A stretch of DNA of 64,000 bases from Steinernema hermaphroditum (GCA_030435675.1 CM059625.1:11532001-11596000); one strand, 5' to 3'; positions 1 to 15,496 are shown, numbered from the stretch's first letter. Numbers and translations are program-made. The notes: generated by a model not told the origin, from the letters alone.

Positions 1-96
1 TCCCGTTTGTCACCAAGAAGCTATTGGCTGATCGATTTTACGATTTACAAATTATTGTAGTACCAACACCTACAACAATGAATTGACAAGTAACGC

Positions 97-102
97 TTTA
101 TT
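97..102 (-). terminator. polyadenylation signal of the LC3 gene
   Basis: AATAAA on the minus strand, 64 nt past the LC3 stop codon. Position and sequence fit a standard poly(A) signal; cleavage would fall close to the left edge of the window. Confidence 0.7.
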
Positions 103-165
103 CTGTACAAATGAGTATTTACAAACAAAAATCAGGCATTAATTGAGGTTACAATTAGTCGATGC

Positions 166-593
166 TTACATGTTGCTACCACCAAAGGCCGGCTGACTGG
201 TGTATACTATGTACAAGAATCCGTCTTCGTCCTGGTCGCGCGCGTACAGTTGCGACATCGTAGTGCTGTTAGAGACGATCGCTTTCTCCTGCACGAGGAG
301 GAAGAAGGCCTGATCGGGATGGAGCTGCAGACGAAGACGGACGATTTTGATGAGTTCGGCGACGGTGATGTGACCAGGGACGAGGAATTTGCATCGTTCA
401 AGAAGGGGCAAGTACTTCTCTCCGTCGAAACGTTCGATGATCACGGGAATCTTGTCGGGTTGTTTCAGACGGATTTCGGCGACATCGCGTTTACGAGCGG
501 CTGAAACTTCCAGGAATTCTGAGATATTTAAGTGTGGCTTTTACCTAAAGGACGACGCTGTTTAAAGGAGGGAACAAATCCAGAAAGCGACAT
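166..593 (-). CDS. lgg-2: LC3-type ATG8 family ubiquitin-like autophagy protein
   Basis: Two exons, complement(545..593) and complement(166..500), with a 44-bp GT-AG intron; 127 aa. The protein would be conjugated to phosphatidylethanolamine and decorate autophagosome membranes. The short basic N-terminal extension (PSFKQRRPL) followed by KIPVIIERF, KFLVPGH, LQLHPDQAFFLLV and DEDGFLYIVY places it in the LC3/LGG-2 branch rather than GABARAP/LGG-1. The family's ATG4 site is present: FG (Gly123) followed by a four-residue tail GSNM that must be removed to expose the glycine. Length is normal for LC3. The upstream sequence CGACAG, five bases before the ATG, could be a splice acceptor. The start is the only in-frame ATG giving a family-length N-terminus. 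Identity is firm; the lgg-2 symbol is by family resemblance. Confidence 0.95.
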
Positions 594-1848
594 CGTTCCT
601 GTCGATAGAGATCGGGTGGTTTTCAGTTTCTGAAGGATGGCAAAGAATAAACAACGACTATGCAGTCGGAGATAATATTCGCATTGGACGATGCGAGGAG
701 ACGCGAACCGCCGACGCGGACAGAAGGTCTGAAAACGGTCCGTTGAGTACGCGGAAGAAGCACTGCTTGTGCGTGCGCCCCTCGGTTTCGAACAATGTTG
801 CCGAACAAAAAGCAGCGACGAAACGTGTGCCTAGCATCTGCAATCGGTCTGGAGGAGAGCAAAACTCGTCGACGAATCGGTCGCGAACAGCTGAGCGCAG
901 CGTCGACGCCGACGGCTCGACGGGTGTGCCAATAAGTAAAGGGAGGAGAACATGCGACGCGGCGAGACGACGTTTCCTCGCCGCGAGCGGGCGGCTGTAT
1001 GCTTTGTACGAGTGTCGACGCGCCGCTGAAATGACGACGGCTGTGAAATGGAAGCGGCGAACGAGCGGGAGACTGGGCCGACCGGCCAGCGACGAACAAG
1101 CGGCGCAAGCGACTCGCGGCGAGAGACCTGCTCGTCGAGCGGCCGCCGCGCGACGAAACCGACGACGACGACGGAGGGAGCTGCCGGCCGACCAGAGAGC
1201 ATCGCCGTCGCCGCGCAACGCACATCTCATTCACGTGACCACTACCGTACGCAGTCAGCTGATCGGAACGCGCTAAGAGCTCCTCGTGCCATGACAAAAA
1301 AAGGCACCGTTTTATTCACATTTCCGTGCCTATCGCGGAATAGCCAATCGTAATCGTCAAGCCAGTCTCACTCTACTCACTTGAATAACCCTCGCACGAC
1401 CTAAGCCCAACAGGAAAGCACCTGTGCAATTAACTCGTCGCCCATGACACACCCAGGGATGAGCTCTAAAGTGCAAATTGGGGGTGTACGAACGATGAAT
1501 TCGAGCGTCGCTTTTCTATTTGATTGAAGCGCGTGATCACATGTGAGGTAAAAGAAAAGATCTCGTCGACTTGCATCAGAAAACAGTCAGTTCAAGAAAG
1601 ATTAACGTAAACAATGCAAGTCGCTGAAAAGAGACAGCACCCCACAGCAAGCAGGCCCCATGCAAGAAGTGAATTCGAACGACTGCTCAGACTGGCTCTG
1701 ACAACAAAACGCATCAACAGTACGCGTGACGTGGACGCGAGGTCGATAAGCGCGCTCCGGCTTGTGGTGATGAATTTGTAATCTGGCCTGCCATACCCGC
1801 TCTTCAGAGTTATTCTCCTACTGACTCTAAAACATCTGCGATGATAAC
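594..1848. other. intergenic region between divergent LC3 and FICD genes
   Basis: No supported gene. About 720-1260 is GC- and CGA-rich and open in several frames on both strands, but the translations are low-complexity Arg/Ser/Ala without recognisable domains. It probably holds the two divergent promoters and 5' UTR sequence. A minus-strand open stretch at 1592..1888 has a hydrophobic tail but no start context, splice partner or similarity that I recognise. Confidence 0.5.
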
Positions 1849-3630
1849 ATGACGGCGATGAACGAGTCTGCTGGTCATCCGATCTCATTTGGGAATCACT
1901 GGCTCAAAACCGTCCTGGTCAGCGCACTCGTTTCCCTTTCTATCCACTTGGTATGCATCAACGTTCCGCGCAATCCGTCCGAAGTCATCTGTACGTACCA
2001 CTTGCCATCCACAGCGAAGCGTCTTCTTTCCTGTACCACCACATCTCCAGTTCCACAATTGCCAGCCAGAAGAGGCAACGTGTTCGTTGTCGAAGATCCC
2101 ATTAGACTCCACCACTGGCAATTGGATGAGGACGGAGATCTATCAACCGATAAACGTAGTAAGTCGTCAATCTGATGGCTATACACTATTCGGTTTGTTG
2201 CAGACAAAGGGGAGACTGTGCCTCATAGCATCACTTATGTCCCGGAAAAGAAGAAGTGGACAGATTCCGAGGCGCGAGCAGCGCTTCAAGCCGCAGCAAG
2301 GTCCCGAAAGCACGGAGATCACAAGAAAGCTCAGGTTATCATCGAACATGCTATGAATCTCGCACCCGAACACCCAGACGTCCTCACCGAATATGGTATC
2401 TTCGTGGAAACGGTGCGGCACGATGTAGTTTTGGCGGAGAACATGTACCGCAGAGCGTTAGGATACAATCCGTACCATCCAGAGGCTCTAATGCAAGTAT
2501 TCCGTTGTCAAGTCCTACAGAATAACGGCGTAATTTAGACGAAGAGCAAAGACGTTACCGCTTGTTGAAGAGATTGACAACAAGATGCTTCAAGAGATCC
2601 ACAGGAAACACAAGTATTTCCTGCAGATTCCTCGGAAGAATCCTGCTTTAAGACGAGCCATGCAGGAATCGTACTTTCAGTATGTCTATCACACTGTCGC
2701 CCTAGAGGGAAACACAATGTCTCTCGTGGAGACACGCTCTGTCCTCGAAACCAAGATGGTGGTGAATGGAAAAAGTGTGATCGAACACAACGAAATACTC
2801 GGCATGGATGCCGCTTTGCGATATCTAAACCGGAGTCTTGTTCACGTCGGCAAGCTGACACTCAATGTTTGTGCCTTCTTCTTCTTCCACAACAACTTCA
2901 CTCTTTAAGGATATTCTATCAATCCATCGTCGCGTACTAGGCTTCGTTGATCCTATAGCTGCTGGCCAGCTAAGAACAACGCAAGTCTTCGTAGGAAGCT
3001 TCACACCAACAGGACCGGAGAACGTGGCGAGTGACATGTTTCAAATGCTCGAATGGCTCAACGACGAAGAAACGCTACAAATAGATCCAGTAGAACTGGC
3101 TGCTTTAGCGCATTACAAATTAGTAAGTCATTGTCGGTGCGAAGTTTCAAGAAACCATTCCTATACCAGCCAAGTGAAAAATCAACTTGACTGACAATTG
3201 CAAAATCGCCGTATTTTTATTGCAGTCTTCCCCACATGAAAACACACATTCTTTTCCAAAGGAAAACCGTTCGACTCTTCCAGTTTGACCGTTTCTTGTT
3301 CCAGGTCTACATACACCCTTTTGTCGATGGAAATGGTCGAACAGCTCGACTCCTGATGAACCTCATTCTTATGCAAGCAGGATTCCCACCAGTGATCATT
3401 CCAGTTGAAGAGCGTTTAACCTACTACAAATGTCTCCAAGAGGCCAATCAAGGAGATTTAAGACCTTTCATACGATTTATTGCAAAACTCACCGACAACA
3501 CTTTGCAAGTGCGTTGGCCTCTTGTCAACATCCACTTATTGTTCCATTCTAGTCCTACATCAACTCCGCATCCACATGTGAAGCAGTCGAGTGCTCGAGA
3601 AGCATTTCGACTCCGACTATTGTGACATAA
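1849..3630 (+). CDS. fic-1: FICD/HYPE-type Fic-domain AMPylase, ER membrane
   Basis: Six exons: 1849..2158, 2204..2492, 2539..2866, 2910..3122, 3305..3508, 3553..3630; 473 aa. The enzyme AMPylates and de-AMPylates the ER chaperone BiP using ATP. Order: N-terminal signal anchor (about residues 20-42), TPR region (about 125-195, with [16 protein letters not shown]), autoinhibitory motif TVALEGN (252-258; Glu256 is the gate residue) and the Fic core [12 protein letters not shown] from His384 (catalytic His). GFVDP and RTTQV, typical of FICD, are also present. Length matches animal FICD (about 460). Intron 2 appears to use a GC donor (2493, GCAAGT): only this keeps the frame and gives a family-length joint [16 protein letters not shown]. 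It is tail to tail with the PEBP gene, 115 bp apart. The start is the first ATG before the membrane anchor; a second ATG lies three codons on. Confidence 0.95.
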
Positions 3631-3678
3631 CTGCTAACTGTCTTCTCCTTCTCGCCCCGATAGGAAAAGCGATAGAAT

Positions 3679-3684
3679 TTTATT
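3679..3684 (-). terminator. polyadenylation signal of the PEBP gene
   Basis: AATAAA on the minus strand, 61 nt beyond the PEBP stop and only about 50 nt from the FICD stop on the other strand, so the two 3' UTRs probably overlap. Confidence 0.6.
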
Positions 3685-3745
3685 ACTAGCAGCTGCTCAT
3701 TGTTATTAACATTACAAAATTAGAAGTGGTTTGGTGGATCACGCT

Positions 3746-4527
3746 TTACTGAGATTCGTTCTGAGCCAAGAAGAAGTTAGCGGCAATCGGAGTGCCTAAA
3801 ACGGTAAGATTCATATAATCACCTCTTGCCATGATCGTACCAAGCTTGTGCTTTTCAATGAACTGCTTTAGACTGAACTTGGCTCGGCTGGACGGCTTTG
3901 GAACCTGGATGCGACGACCCTGGTGTTCGAACAGGACGATCAAATACCGATGCAGGTCGGTACGCGGTTGGGGCGCAGGTGACCCATAGGCCATCTGATG
4001 TTGACCTATAAGTTATTACACATTGTTATACTGGATGTTACGGGCTCTCAACGGGTAATTGTTCGTAATAAATGTGTTTAGTACATACCACCATTGATTC
4101 CTTCATTGATATTGCTAGCGGGAATGTTGGTGACCTACAGTACATGACCTAAGTTTACGAAGTAGTTACGGACTTACCAGCCAGTGGAGCCATTCAGCGA
4201 CAGAAGGATTTTTACGCGAGAGGTTATCGGGGTCTGCAGAGCCGAGGATAGAATTAATATTCTAAGTCTCTTACCGATCATGACAAGAGAGAATGTGGAT
4301 TCGGGGTCGACCTTAAGAGTGACGCGAGGAGCGAACTTCAGGTTGCGCGGACTCATCGTCTGACCGGGCTGAACTTGGATTCCATCCCAGCAACACTGCA
4401 AATAGCCATCAATAGTCGAGGTTCTTACGTTTCAAATGGTTCTTACGTTTAGGAGCTGAGTGGGGGCCTCAGGGAGAACGGTGGGGACGAGTTCGGCCTC
4501 AGAAAGTTTGGCAGCGATGTCGCTCAT
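3746..4527 (-). CDS. phosphatidylethanolamine-binding protein (PEBP/RKIP family)
   Basis: Five exons on the minus strand: 4447..4527, 4275..4395, 4178..4233, 4089..4134, 3746..4005; 187 aa, the usual length of animal PEBP. Motifs in order: an early LVPTVL segment, a TMSPRNLKFAP stretch, FSLVMIDPDNLSR (equivalent of the DPDAPSR ligand-site loop), EWLHWLVTNIP, YGSPAPQPRTDLHRYLIVLFEH (the GPxPP..HRY segment with the conserved His) and FIEKHKLG...AANFFLAQ. PEBPs bind anionic phospholipid heads and often modulate kinase signalling; the partner here is unknown. The canonical Pro-rich loop (GPxPP) reads GSPAPQP and DPDAP reads DPDNL, so ligand-site details are altered. An open segment in the same frame lies upstream, separated by one TAG (see separate entry), so the true N-terminus could be longer. 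Confidence 0.92.
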
Positions 4528-4572
4528 GTTTCGGCACAGCACAATGGCTTGTCTGAAGCGGTTCCTGAGGGT

Positions 4573-4689
4573 CTAGATACTATCCGCATCTCGAGTGGGC
4601 GTTGGCAACTGCTTGCTCTCCCGCCCCTTCCACTTCGGCACATTCCGCCCCGACTCCAGGATGTTGCCGACTACGCAGCCTGTCATCAT
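4573..4689 (-). other. upstream open frame in phase with PEBP, ended by one TAG
   Basis: An ATG at 4689 opens 38 codons that stop at a single TAG (4573..4575). The same frame then stays open through 15 further codons into the PEBP start at 4527. No splice sites lie close enough to remove the TAG (the only GT/AG pair is 16 nt apart). It could be a short uORF, a premature stop or base error in a longer PEBP N-terminus, or chance. Confidence 0.3.
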
Positions 4690-6577
4690 TATGACAAATT
4701 TTCTACAGTGTAAATGCGGCCGGAGAGGGAGTTAACCCGAACCCAAACACTCTTTTGCAACGCCACGGCGGTGGATGCATATGTTGACTCCGAGGCAAAA
4801 ACAGCTGTTGTTTTGTTTAAAGCACAGGAAAGGAGGCAAGCTTTGCATTCAAATGCCCTTTTGTTTTAAATTCAAACCTCTACTATTTGGCAAAGCTTGC
4901 AACTTTGTAAATTGTTTGTTTTACATTCAGCAGGCACTTAGCTAAACGCTTTGCTACTTCTGACACCCTATAGTAGTCACAAATTCCAATTCCTATTGAG
5001 TGGGTGGATGTGCTAATGCTGGCAAGCACAAACTTAGTTGGTTCGAGATTCAAAGCACAACACGAAGCTGTTGTAAATGTGCGTCATCGGTCTGTGAGAA
5101 ATCTAAAAAACCGTTCGTATCCGTTGAACATCCGTTCACATGGAAGTCGTTAAATGGTTTTCAGAGAGATCCTCGTAATAACATCGGAATAGACGGAGTT
5201 TCTGTCACGGGTTCGGCAGGAGGGATTCGCTTCGTTTGCTGTTAACATGCAAACATCTTCTGTTACGTGATAGATTGCTCCTCCGCAAAATGAGAAGAAA
5301 TGCCAGCATTACGTTGACTGATCTGTTTCAGTTACAAAATAACAAAGACGGGACGAAGACACAATTAGGGCATATGGCACACTCACTTTTTCAGAAATTG
5401 GAGATAGATTGTGGAATGCCTACGCCATGATTACAAACTGCGATTCCGATCGAGTCGGAAATCCAAACGACTGTGGATCCGGACAAGTCAGGTTTAAAAA
5501 CTCTTATGGAAAAGGTGGTTGCTCTTGCCACGCGTTTTGCGGCCTTCATACGTGCAGCGTCGGAATTCGGAAAAACTATGGGGTTTTTGTGTCGATGGAT
5601 AATTCGAGTATTTCCTCCACATTCAAGAGATGACTTGGAAACAACTTAGCATCACCTTGTACAGCAGTGTCTGGCGAGTGAGCTTCAGTGCTGGCATTTC
5701 CACGGAGTATAGCTTTTTGCTTTTTGAGCCCTGCGACATGAATTTTCTTGAACTTTTTCACCTTCCCTCCCCCTCCCACTATTAGCAAAACACTCATCTT
5801 GCACAACTGAAATGGAAACGCCGCCTTTGGAACTTAAATACATTGAATATAACGAGCCAGCGCGGAAAACTCATGTTTGGTAATGTGCAATTGTAAAAAG
5901 TGAACGTAGAAAAAGCAAGCTACAATGCTGCACTGATACTAAATCTAATCGAAAAACGCAATCTATATTACATCCTGCTTAATGCCTCCGGCGACAAGTT
6001 TAGGGCAGAATTTCGGACTGCATTTGTTTATTTCTTTGAGCAACACCGTCGGTTTGAAGAACCGAAGAAGCTTCAAAACCGTCCCAAACTTCTCTTTGTT
6101 TATTTAGCGGTCCGAACATATGAGAAATCTCGTGATTCTCAGAGCTTTGCCGTCCCGTGCAAATAACAACGAGAATTCAAAGGTTCTTAACTCAACTTCG
6201 AAGAGATTTCACAGAATCTGTTATGTTTGTAGAAGATTCAATTACTTATGAAGGGAATTCTTTATTGTGCTCTTTGTGCTTGAAGATTCACACTTTTCAA
6301 GCCTTTCAAGTTTCCCTTCTCTCCACTTTGGCTTTATCAGATGCGATCGTTTTTTGTTTGTTCTTGAATAATTCTCCTTTTCAGTGGTTCTGTTTGTCAT
6401 AACTGATGCGTAATTTGTTTCCCTGTAAAGATTTTTCCGCGGTCCATTTGAATCGCGACGGAATAATGAATTTCTACCATTTTAGTTTTACCCTTTCGTG
6501 TATTTACCACACTTTTGAGTTTAGAAGTCCGTGAATTCAAAATTAATTTACTCGATCTTGTCGTTTCAGTCTGTCAA
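4690..6577. other. gap between PEBP and COX18, no recognised gene
   Basis: About 1.9 kb with only short open stretches. The least random is 5900..6166 (+), listed separately. Others, at 5000..5245, 5236..5430 and 6157..6402 (+), lack motifs, good splice partners or recognisable similarity. The right end should hold the COX18 promoter and a TTTCAG acceptor at 6569. Confidence 0.4.
5900..6166 (+). other. exon-like open stretch, weak MIF4G-like feel
   Basis: An 88-codon open stretch with a helical, charged composition (for example FRAEFRTAFVYFFEQHRRF followed by RPKLLFVYLAVRTYEK). The spacing of FR, EQ and aromatic residues loosely recalls MIF4G translation-factor helices, but I cannot align it convincingly. 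A stop lies two codons upstream and no clean flanking introns were found. It may be a relic exon or chance. Confidence 0.2.
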
Positions 6578-7852
6578 ATGAGCATTCTGCGTTCGGCTCA
6601 TTTGTTCCGTCACATCGAGCGGCAGGCAACGACCTCTTTCTGCTCGACAACATCGTCGCGAAACGTTAGCTCGCTTCCGCCCGGAGTAGCACCTCTCTTT
6701 GAATACGCTTCGAACTGCAATATTACACAAGGTGTTCAAGCTTCGATCGAAGGTTTGTTTTGTCTTTCGCTCCTTATGTTAGATTTGCGTTTTCTAGCAA
6801 TTCATGGACTTGGACTTCCATGGGCCACAACAATAATGGTTTCTGGGATCGCTTTACGCATCGCTACTGCTCCCGCCCATATCTACGCTGAAAAACTATT
6901 TGCAAAGCGGTTACATGCCACTAACTTCTTCACCCATGGCGTTTTAAAGGTAAGTTCTAATGGTTATTCTGTTTGTATATTAAACGACTGCGTAAATATT
7001 CACGTAGTTATGTGACTCCCGTATGATTTTATATCTGTAAGTGTTTCAGAAATTGTCGGAACACTTCAAGCTAGAAGTTGTCCCAAATAAAGATAACAGC
7101 AAGCTTGAATTGAAGACTGAAAACGAACGGATCCATAAAGAATGCGACAGATTGGTTAGTTGTGAGCTGTCTCTGTGTTTTCTACGATTACTTTGCAGAT
7201 TACTGGGAAAGTTAACGAATACCTGCAGGAACATCATTTACAAGCCAGCAGAATTCAGAATTTGAAGATGTTGACTGTTCCTGTGTGGATCTTCTCGTCA
7301 TTTGCAATCAGAAATATTATTTCATGTGCGTGAATCCTCACGATGTTATTTTGCTCATTAATCATTTTAGCTGACTTCCATCCAAGCATACCTGGAGCTT
7401 TGTGGTTGAATGACTTGTTGCTTCCTGATCCCTACTTTATACTGCCTGTCGCCGTTGGTGTCTTTGGTTTTCTGAATCTCTACGTGAGTCACTTATATTC
7501 TATTGTGCAGAATCCCTTACTTTTTATTTTAGTCGCAACGATTTATCTACCCAGTACGAATGAGCAATTTCCGAACAAAATCGTATGACTACCTGCTTGC
7601 GTTTTTCACTTTGTTCGCTGTGCGCATCATGATGGATCTCCCAGCGGTAATAACGGTTTCATTATCTTTTTATTGACGACAGCTGTTTAGTGCATTTCAC
7701 TGTACTGGTTGACTGTTTCTACGACGGGTATGGCTCAGGCTATGATTCTTCGCCACCCAAAGGTGAAGAGCTGGTTGGGAATTCAGCGACTCCCTACTGA
7801 CTCCCGGACTCCACTCCGTGATCTGCTGTTACTTAGGCGTCCTCAGGCATAG
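6578..7852 (+). CDS. cox18: COX18-type OXA1/YidC mitochondrial insertase
   Basis: Seven exons: 6578..6752, 6798..6949, 7050..7154, 7199..7325, 7371..7483, 7533..7646, 7691..7852; 315 aa. COX18 sits in the mitochondrial inner membrane and helps export the C-terminal tail of COX2 during complex IV assembly. Evidence: Arg/Ser-rich presequence; first insertase helix after HGLGLPWATT with the LR pair (ALRIATAPAH); a charged hairpin; PVWIFSSFAIRNI; the LLLPDPYFILPVAVG helix; a late ISLYWLTVSTTGMAQ helix; and the COX18-like tail LPTDSRTPLRDLL. The absence of a long C-terminal ribosome-binding tail argues for COX18 over OXA1. A TTTCAG acceptor ends 8 nt before the ATG. Poly(A) signal at 7907. All introns are GT-AG and frame-consistent. 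Confidence 0.93.
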
Positions 7853-7906
7853 ACTGTTCGTTTCGTTTGAAATATAGATCTTTATTGTTATATAAGCTGT
7901 TGATTT

Positions 7907-7912
7907 AATAAA
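7907..7912 (+). terminator. polyadenylation signal of COX18
   Basis: AATAAA 55 nt downstream of the COX18 stop codon in an AT-rich stretch. Confidence 0.65.
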
Positions 7913-8292
7913 ATCACGAGAAAGCGAACTCGCTCGCGAGACACGTCACGGGGTTAGGAGACGCGGGCTGTGCCCCTTGGTCATTAAGTGACTTGAGGTT
8001 GTCGCCAAACGGTCTTCCTTCCTTTAAACTCTTTCGTAATCGGACTGATCTCGTCAGTTGTTTGAGAACTCACAAAGGGGTTCACTCTCATTATGTCCTC
8101 GATGGGAGAGGAGTGTGCCTGTTCTTTCGCCACGACGTCCCTGCGCCTTGTCATGCTCGTCGGCTCGATCGTGGACCCGATTTTCTTCTGTCCCCGCGCT
8201 CTGCCGCTTTCAGACACGGAAGATGACCTGTCCGGTGTGCAGAATTCACGAGAACAATATTTTCAGGTGACGTTTCACTTTATGACTTTCCG
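7913..8292. other. intergenic spacer COX18 to fem-1
   Basis: About 380 bp without a supported gene. It is open in three plus frames but has no domain-like translation. It contains an acceptor-like ATTTTCAG ending at 8265, 27 nt before the fem-1 ATG, so it holds the fem-1 promoter and/or the trans-splice site. Confidence 0.45.
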
Positions 8293-12112
<3,820 letters not shown>

Positions 12113-12811
12113 ACTTCTCAAATAACCCAGCTTTACAACAATCACACTCTGCGTTACGGTGCTATTTGCGGCTGTAGCCGAAGATTCGACCTATATTTTG
12201 TCAAATATTGCAAAGTAAAAAACGAGTATATCTATGTAAAAACTATCATAAAAGATTCTTTCTCAACTTGTCAATACAACTCTTGTGGACGCAGTATGCC
12301 AATCACGCATTCAGCTTTGCGAGCGGCAAATATCAAAATGGTGTCGCTTCCGACTCGCAACAAGCCGCCTTCCCCGATTACGATGGTTGCGTGTCCATAA
12401 ATCAGCGCCTTTCTAGGCAGGAACAGCGTCATTACCGCCTGGAGGCGCGCGCTTTTGTGTCTTCCGACTACGGTCATTGGAGGTTTATGTTGCGGCTTTA
12501 CCATCTATTGTGTCGATTTCATGGTCATTCTTATGCCGAGAACGGCACACACGCCGACTTTCCAGTACTTCATCTACTCACATCTGACAAGTGTAATTGA
12601 GCAAGCGGAATGAAAAAGCATGGACGACAAAGGATCAGAAGAACAATATATAATTTCGCCGCAAATGGATGTCAGTTGGTTGTCGAGATTTTATCAGCAT
12701 CATCCGATTGGGCGATTTTGAGTTATTGGCCACTGCATGGGTCAGACCCTCAGGGCCTCCGACACTGGCGGCGGACGATTCGGACGGACACAATGCCATT
12801 GTCCAAAGCAC

Positions 12812-12836
12812 ACAATGCCATTGTCCAAAGCACTTT
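12812..12836. other. 25-bp templated junction between duplicate copies
   Basis: The first 22 bases repeat the last 22 bases of copy A (12790..12811) directly; three T follow, then copy B begins. The same 22 bases end copy B at 15496 but are not repeated there. This looks like a templated insertion at a repair junction. Confidence 0.8.
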
Positions 12837-15496
12837 AAAAATTGTCTTTTTTATTTTTTTAATACCCTTTTTACAGATCTCATAATCTGTTTCTCTTTTT
12901 AGGCTCTGATGATGAGGGAGCGAATTCTCGGTGGACATCACAGCGAAACAATCTACGCCCTCCGTTTTCGCGGCGCCCTTTATTGCGACCTCGGACAATT
13001 CGACCAGTGCATGGAGGTATGGCTGCACGCGCTGAATCTGCAGGTAAAGAGTGTCATTGACAAGGGATTATTATGAAAAGTCTATCTATTTAGCAATACC
13101 ACTTATGTCCTCTGCATCCTGGAATCGTCGCAACATTTATCACATACCTCGACACGTTTATTTACGCAACGAATGAGCGAATCATCAGTGGCGAAAACAT
13201 GGTGTCCTCGAAAAAAGACTACTTGCTAAGGAATGTTATGATCGTGTTGGATCGAATTGTCTACGAGTTCGAAAGATACATGAAAAAGGAAAAGAAAATT
13301 GACTTCGAGGACGTTTTCGTTGACGGTGCTAGAACTCTGAAAGAAGACCTAGTGCAACTTCTTACGGTGGCCTTACACCTATTTAACTTGGTAGGTTGTG
13401 TTTCTGTGTAGCACAATATCTCTCGTGTTTCAGCTTTTCCGTCTTGAAGGAGCCTCTACACTGCAAAACCAAATCATAGAAGCTTGGAAAGGATACACAA
13501 GCTGCACTGGAAGGTTAACGTGCTGTAAAAGGAACAATCTGCAGTTCACTGAAGAAGATGTCGAATTCGACCTTCCTATATCAAGCGAAATCCACCAGTT
13601 TAGTGGAAGTTATACTTTGCCGGAGTTTTGCATTAGCCTCGAGAATCTAGTCCGCAGTTTGATGAGAATCGGGTCTTGTCTTCGCGTCAACTTACTACAC
13701 CTTTTATTTGGACGCTCCGTGACGAGGGCCGACGAGGTCCAATTTCCGTGCCTTAGTTTGCTCAACACATTGTTGGATGCAGGTGTCTGTCCTAACAGAC
13801 GAAATGAGAGCGGTAAGCGTCGGGGAATGTAATCTTCTAGAAGATCAGAAATGTTATTTTTTTGTTGCGGAAATTTTGCGCACGTGATATGATATTCCCA
13901 GAAAGTGATGGCACTTTCGACACGCATGAAGTGAAGGATGAAATGCAATACTTTGAAACGTTTAATGTTTGCATTTGGGACCGTGGAGATTAGCAACAAT
14001 ATCGCATACATTCATTTCCAGGGAACAAAATTTGACATTTCTGCTAAGCCGCTCGGTGTACTGGCAACAAACCTACTTTCAGGTGAAACTCCTCTGCACT
14101 GCTTGCTCCACAAACTTCCTCTACGGGTCACACTGGCGAGATCTCTTCTCGCGCATGGGGCTCTTATTCACGCCAGAAATAAGAAAGACAGAACGTGCTT
14201 CGAAATGCTCAAGGACTTCAGAATAAGCTCAAAGCTCGGTATGTTCACTTCGAAACCGGTTGATTATCTTCTGCTGCATTTGAGTTTCACAAATTCCTCC
14301 AGCTGTGCTACCGTTATTTCGAAATGACTTAGAACCGATTCTGAAAGTTTCCCCTTTGACAGACGTACTCATAGCGAAAGAATGATTTGAATTTAAGTCG
14401 GGATTATGTTTTTGTTAAAGATCCCACTGGAGTCCTTCTCAAGATGACAAAGAACGAATAGGCGCCATCAGGGGGCGGAGCTTCCGGCAGAATTTGACTC
14501 AACAAGGGAAAACCCACTCAGAGCGATTGAAGTTAGAACTGACAGATTGCAATGTTTCTTTATTGTTTAGTCCTTCATTTCAAGCCTGCAAAGCACTGTT
14601 TTAAAAAGAGATTACAGCCGCGCTGTTACAGTTCATCTGCAATTTTGCAATGGGGTAATTTAGGAAATGCAATCCCTCTTATTTCAGGCCATCCGATGAC
14701 ACTTCTGGGTCTAGCAGCCAACACCGTCCGTCGAAAAAGAGTGCCTTACAAGGGCAAGATCCCGGTGCAACTCGAGAAGCTGATCGATCTCCACTAAACT
14801 TCTCAAATAACCCAGCTTTACAACAATCACACTCTGCGTTACGGTGCTATTTGCGGCTGTAGCCGAAGATTCGACCTATATTTTGTCAAATATTGCAAAG
14901 TAAAAAACGAGTATATCTATGTAAAAACTATCATAAAAGATTCTTTCTCAACTTGTCAATACAACTCTTGTGGACGCAGTATGCCAATCACGCATTCAGC
15001 TTTGCGAGCGGCAAATATCAAAATGGTGTCGCTTCCGACTCGCAACAAGCCGCCTTCCCCGATTACGATGGTTGCGTGTCCATAAATCAGCGCCTTTCTA
15101 GGCAGGAACAGCGTCATTACCGCCTGGAGGCGCGCGCTTTTGTGTCTTCCGACTACGGTCATTGGAGGTTTATGTTGCGGCTTTACCATCTATTGTGTCG
15201 ATTTCATGGTCATTCTTATGCCGAGAACGGCACACACGCCGACTTTCCAGTACTTCATCTACTCACATCTGACAAGTGTAATTGAGCAAGCGGAATGAAA
15301 AAGCATGGACGACAAAGGATCAGAAGAACAATATATAATTTCGCCGCAAATGGATGTCAGTTGGTTGTCGAGATTTTATCAGCATCATCCGATTGGGCGA
15401 TTTTGAGTTATTGGCCACTGCATGGGTCAGACCCTCAGGGCCTCCGACACTGGCGGCGGACGATTCGGACGGACACAATGCCATTGTCCAAAGCAC
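12837..15496 (+). repeat. tandem duplication, copy B
   Basis: Second copy of 10152..12811, in direct orientation. Homology starts in the A-run before ATTGTC and ends at 15496, after which the sequence diverges from the A/A' junction. Near-perfect identity implies a very recent event or an assembly duplication. Confidence 0.95.
12903..14797 (+). pseudogene. orphan C-terminal half of fem-1 (exons 7-11 copy)
   Basis: Copies of fem-1 exons 7-11 at 12903..13043, 13094..13390, 13434..13812, 14083..14238 and 14688..14797. Every splice site and the stop are intact and the reading frame is undamaged. It lacks the promoter, start codon and the N-terminal ankyrin repeats, so on its own it should be silent. 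Because the acceptor of exon 7 is retained, exon 6 of fem-1 could in principle splice to this copy and give the same protein with a longer pre-mRNA. An isolated TPR plus late ankyrin protein from an internal ATG is also conceivable but unsupported. Confidence 0.8.

Noticed and set aside
623..1353. Several overlapping open frames of 100-224 codons on both strands
   Set aside because: GC-rich, Arg/Ser/Ala low complexity, no splice logic or motif; located in a divergent promoter region.
2539..2550. GT donor CAA|GTATTC at 2496 for FICD intron 2
   Set aside because: Shifts the frame before [12 protein letters not shown]; the GC donor three bases upstream keeps it.
12208..12600. 130-codon open frame (and its copy at 14893..15285) as a gene downstream of fem-1
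   Set aside because: Present twice only because of the recent duplication, so repetition is not evidence of conservation; no motif on either strand.
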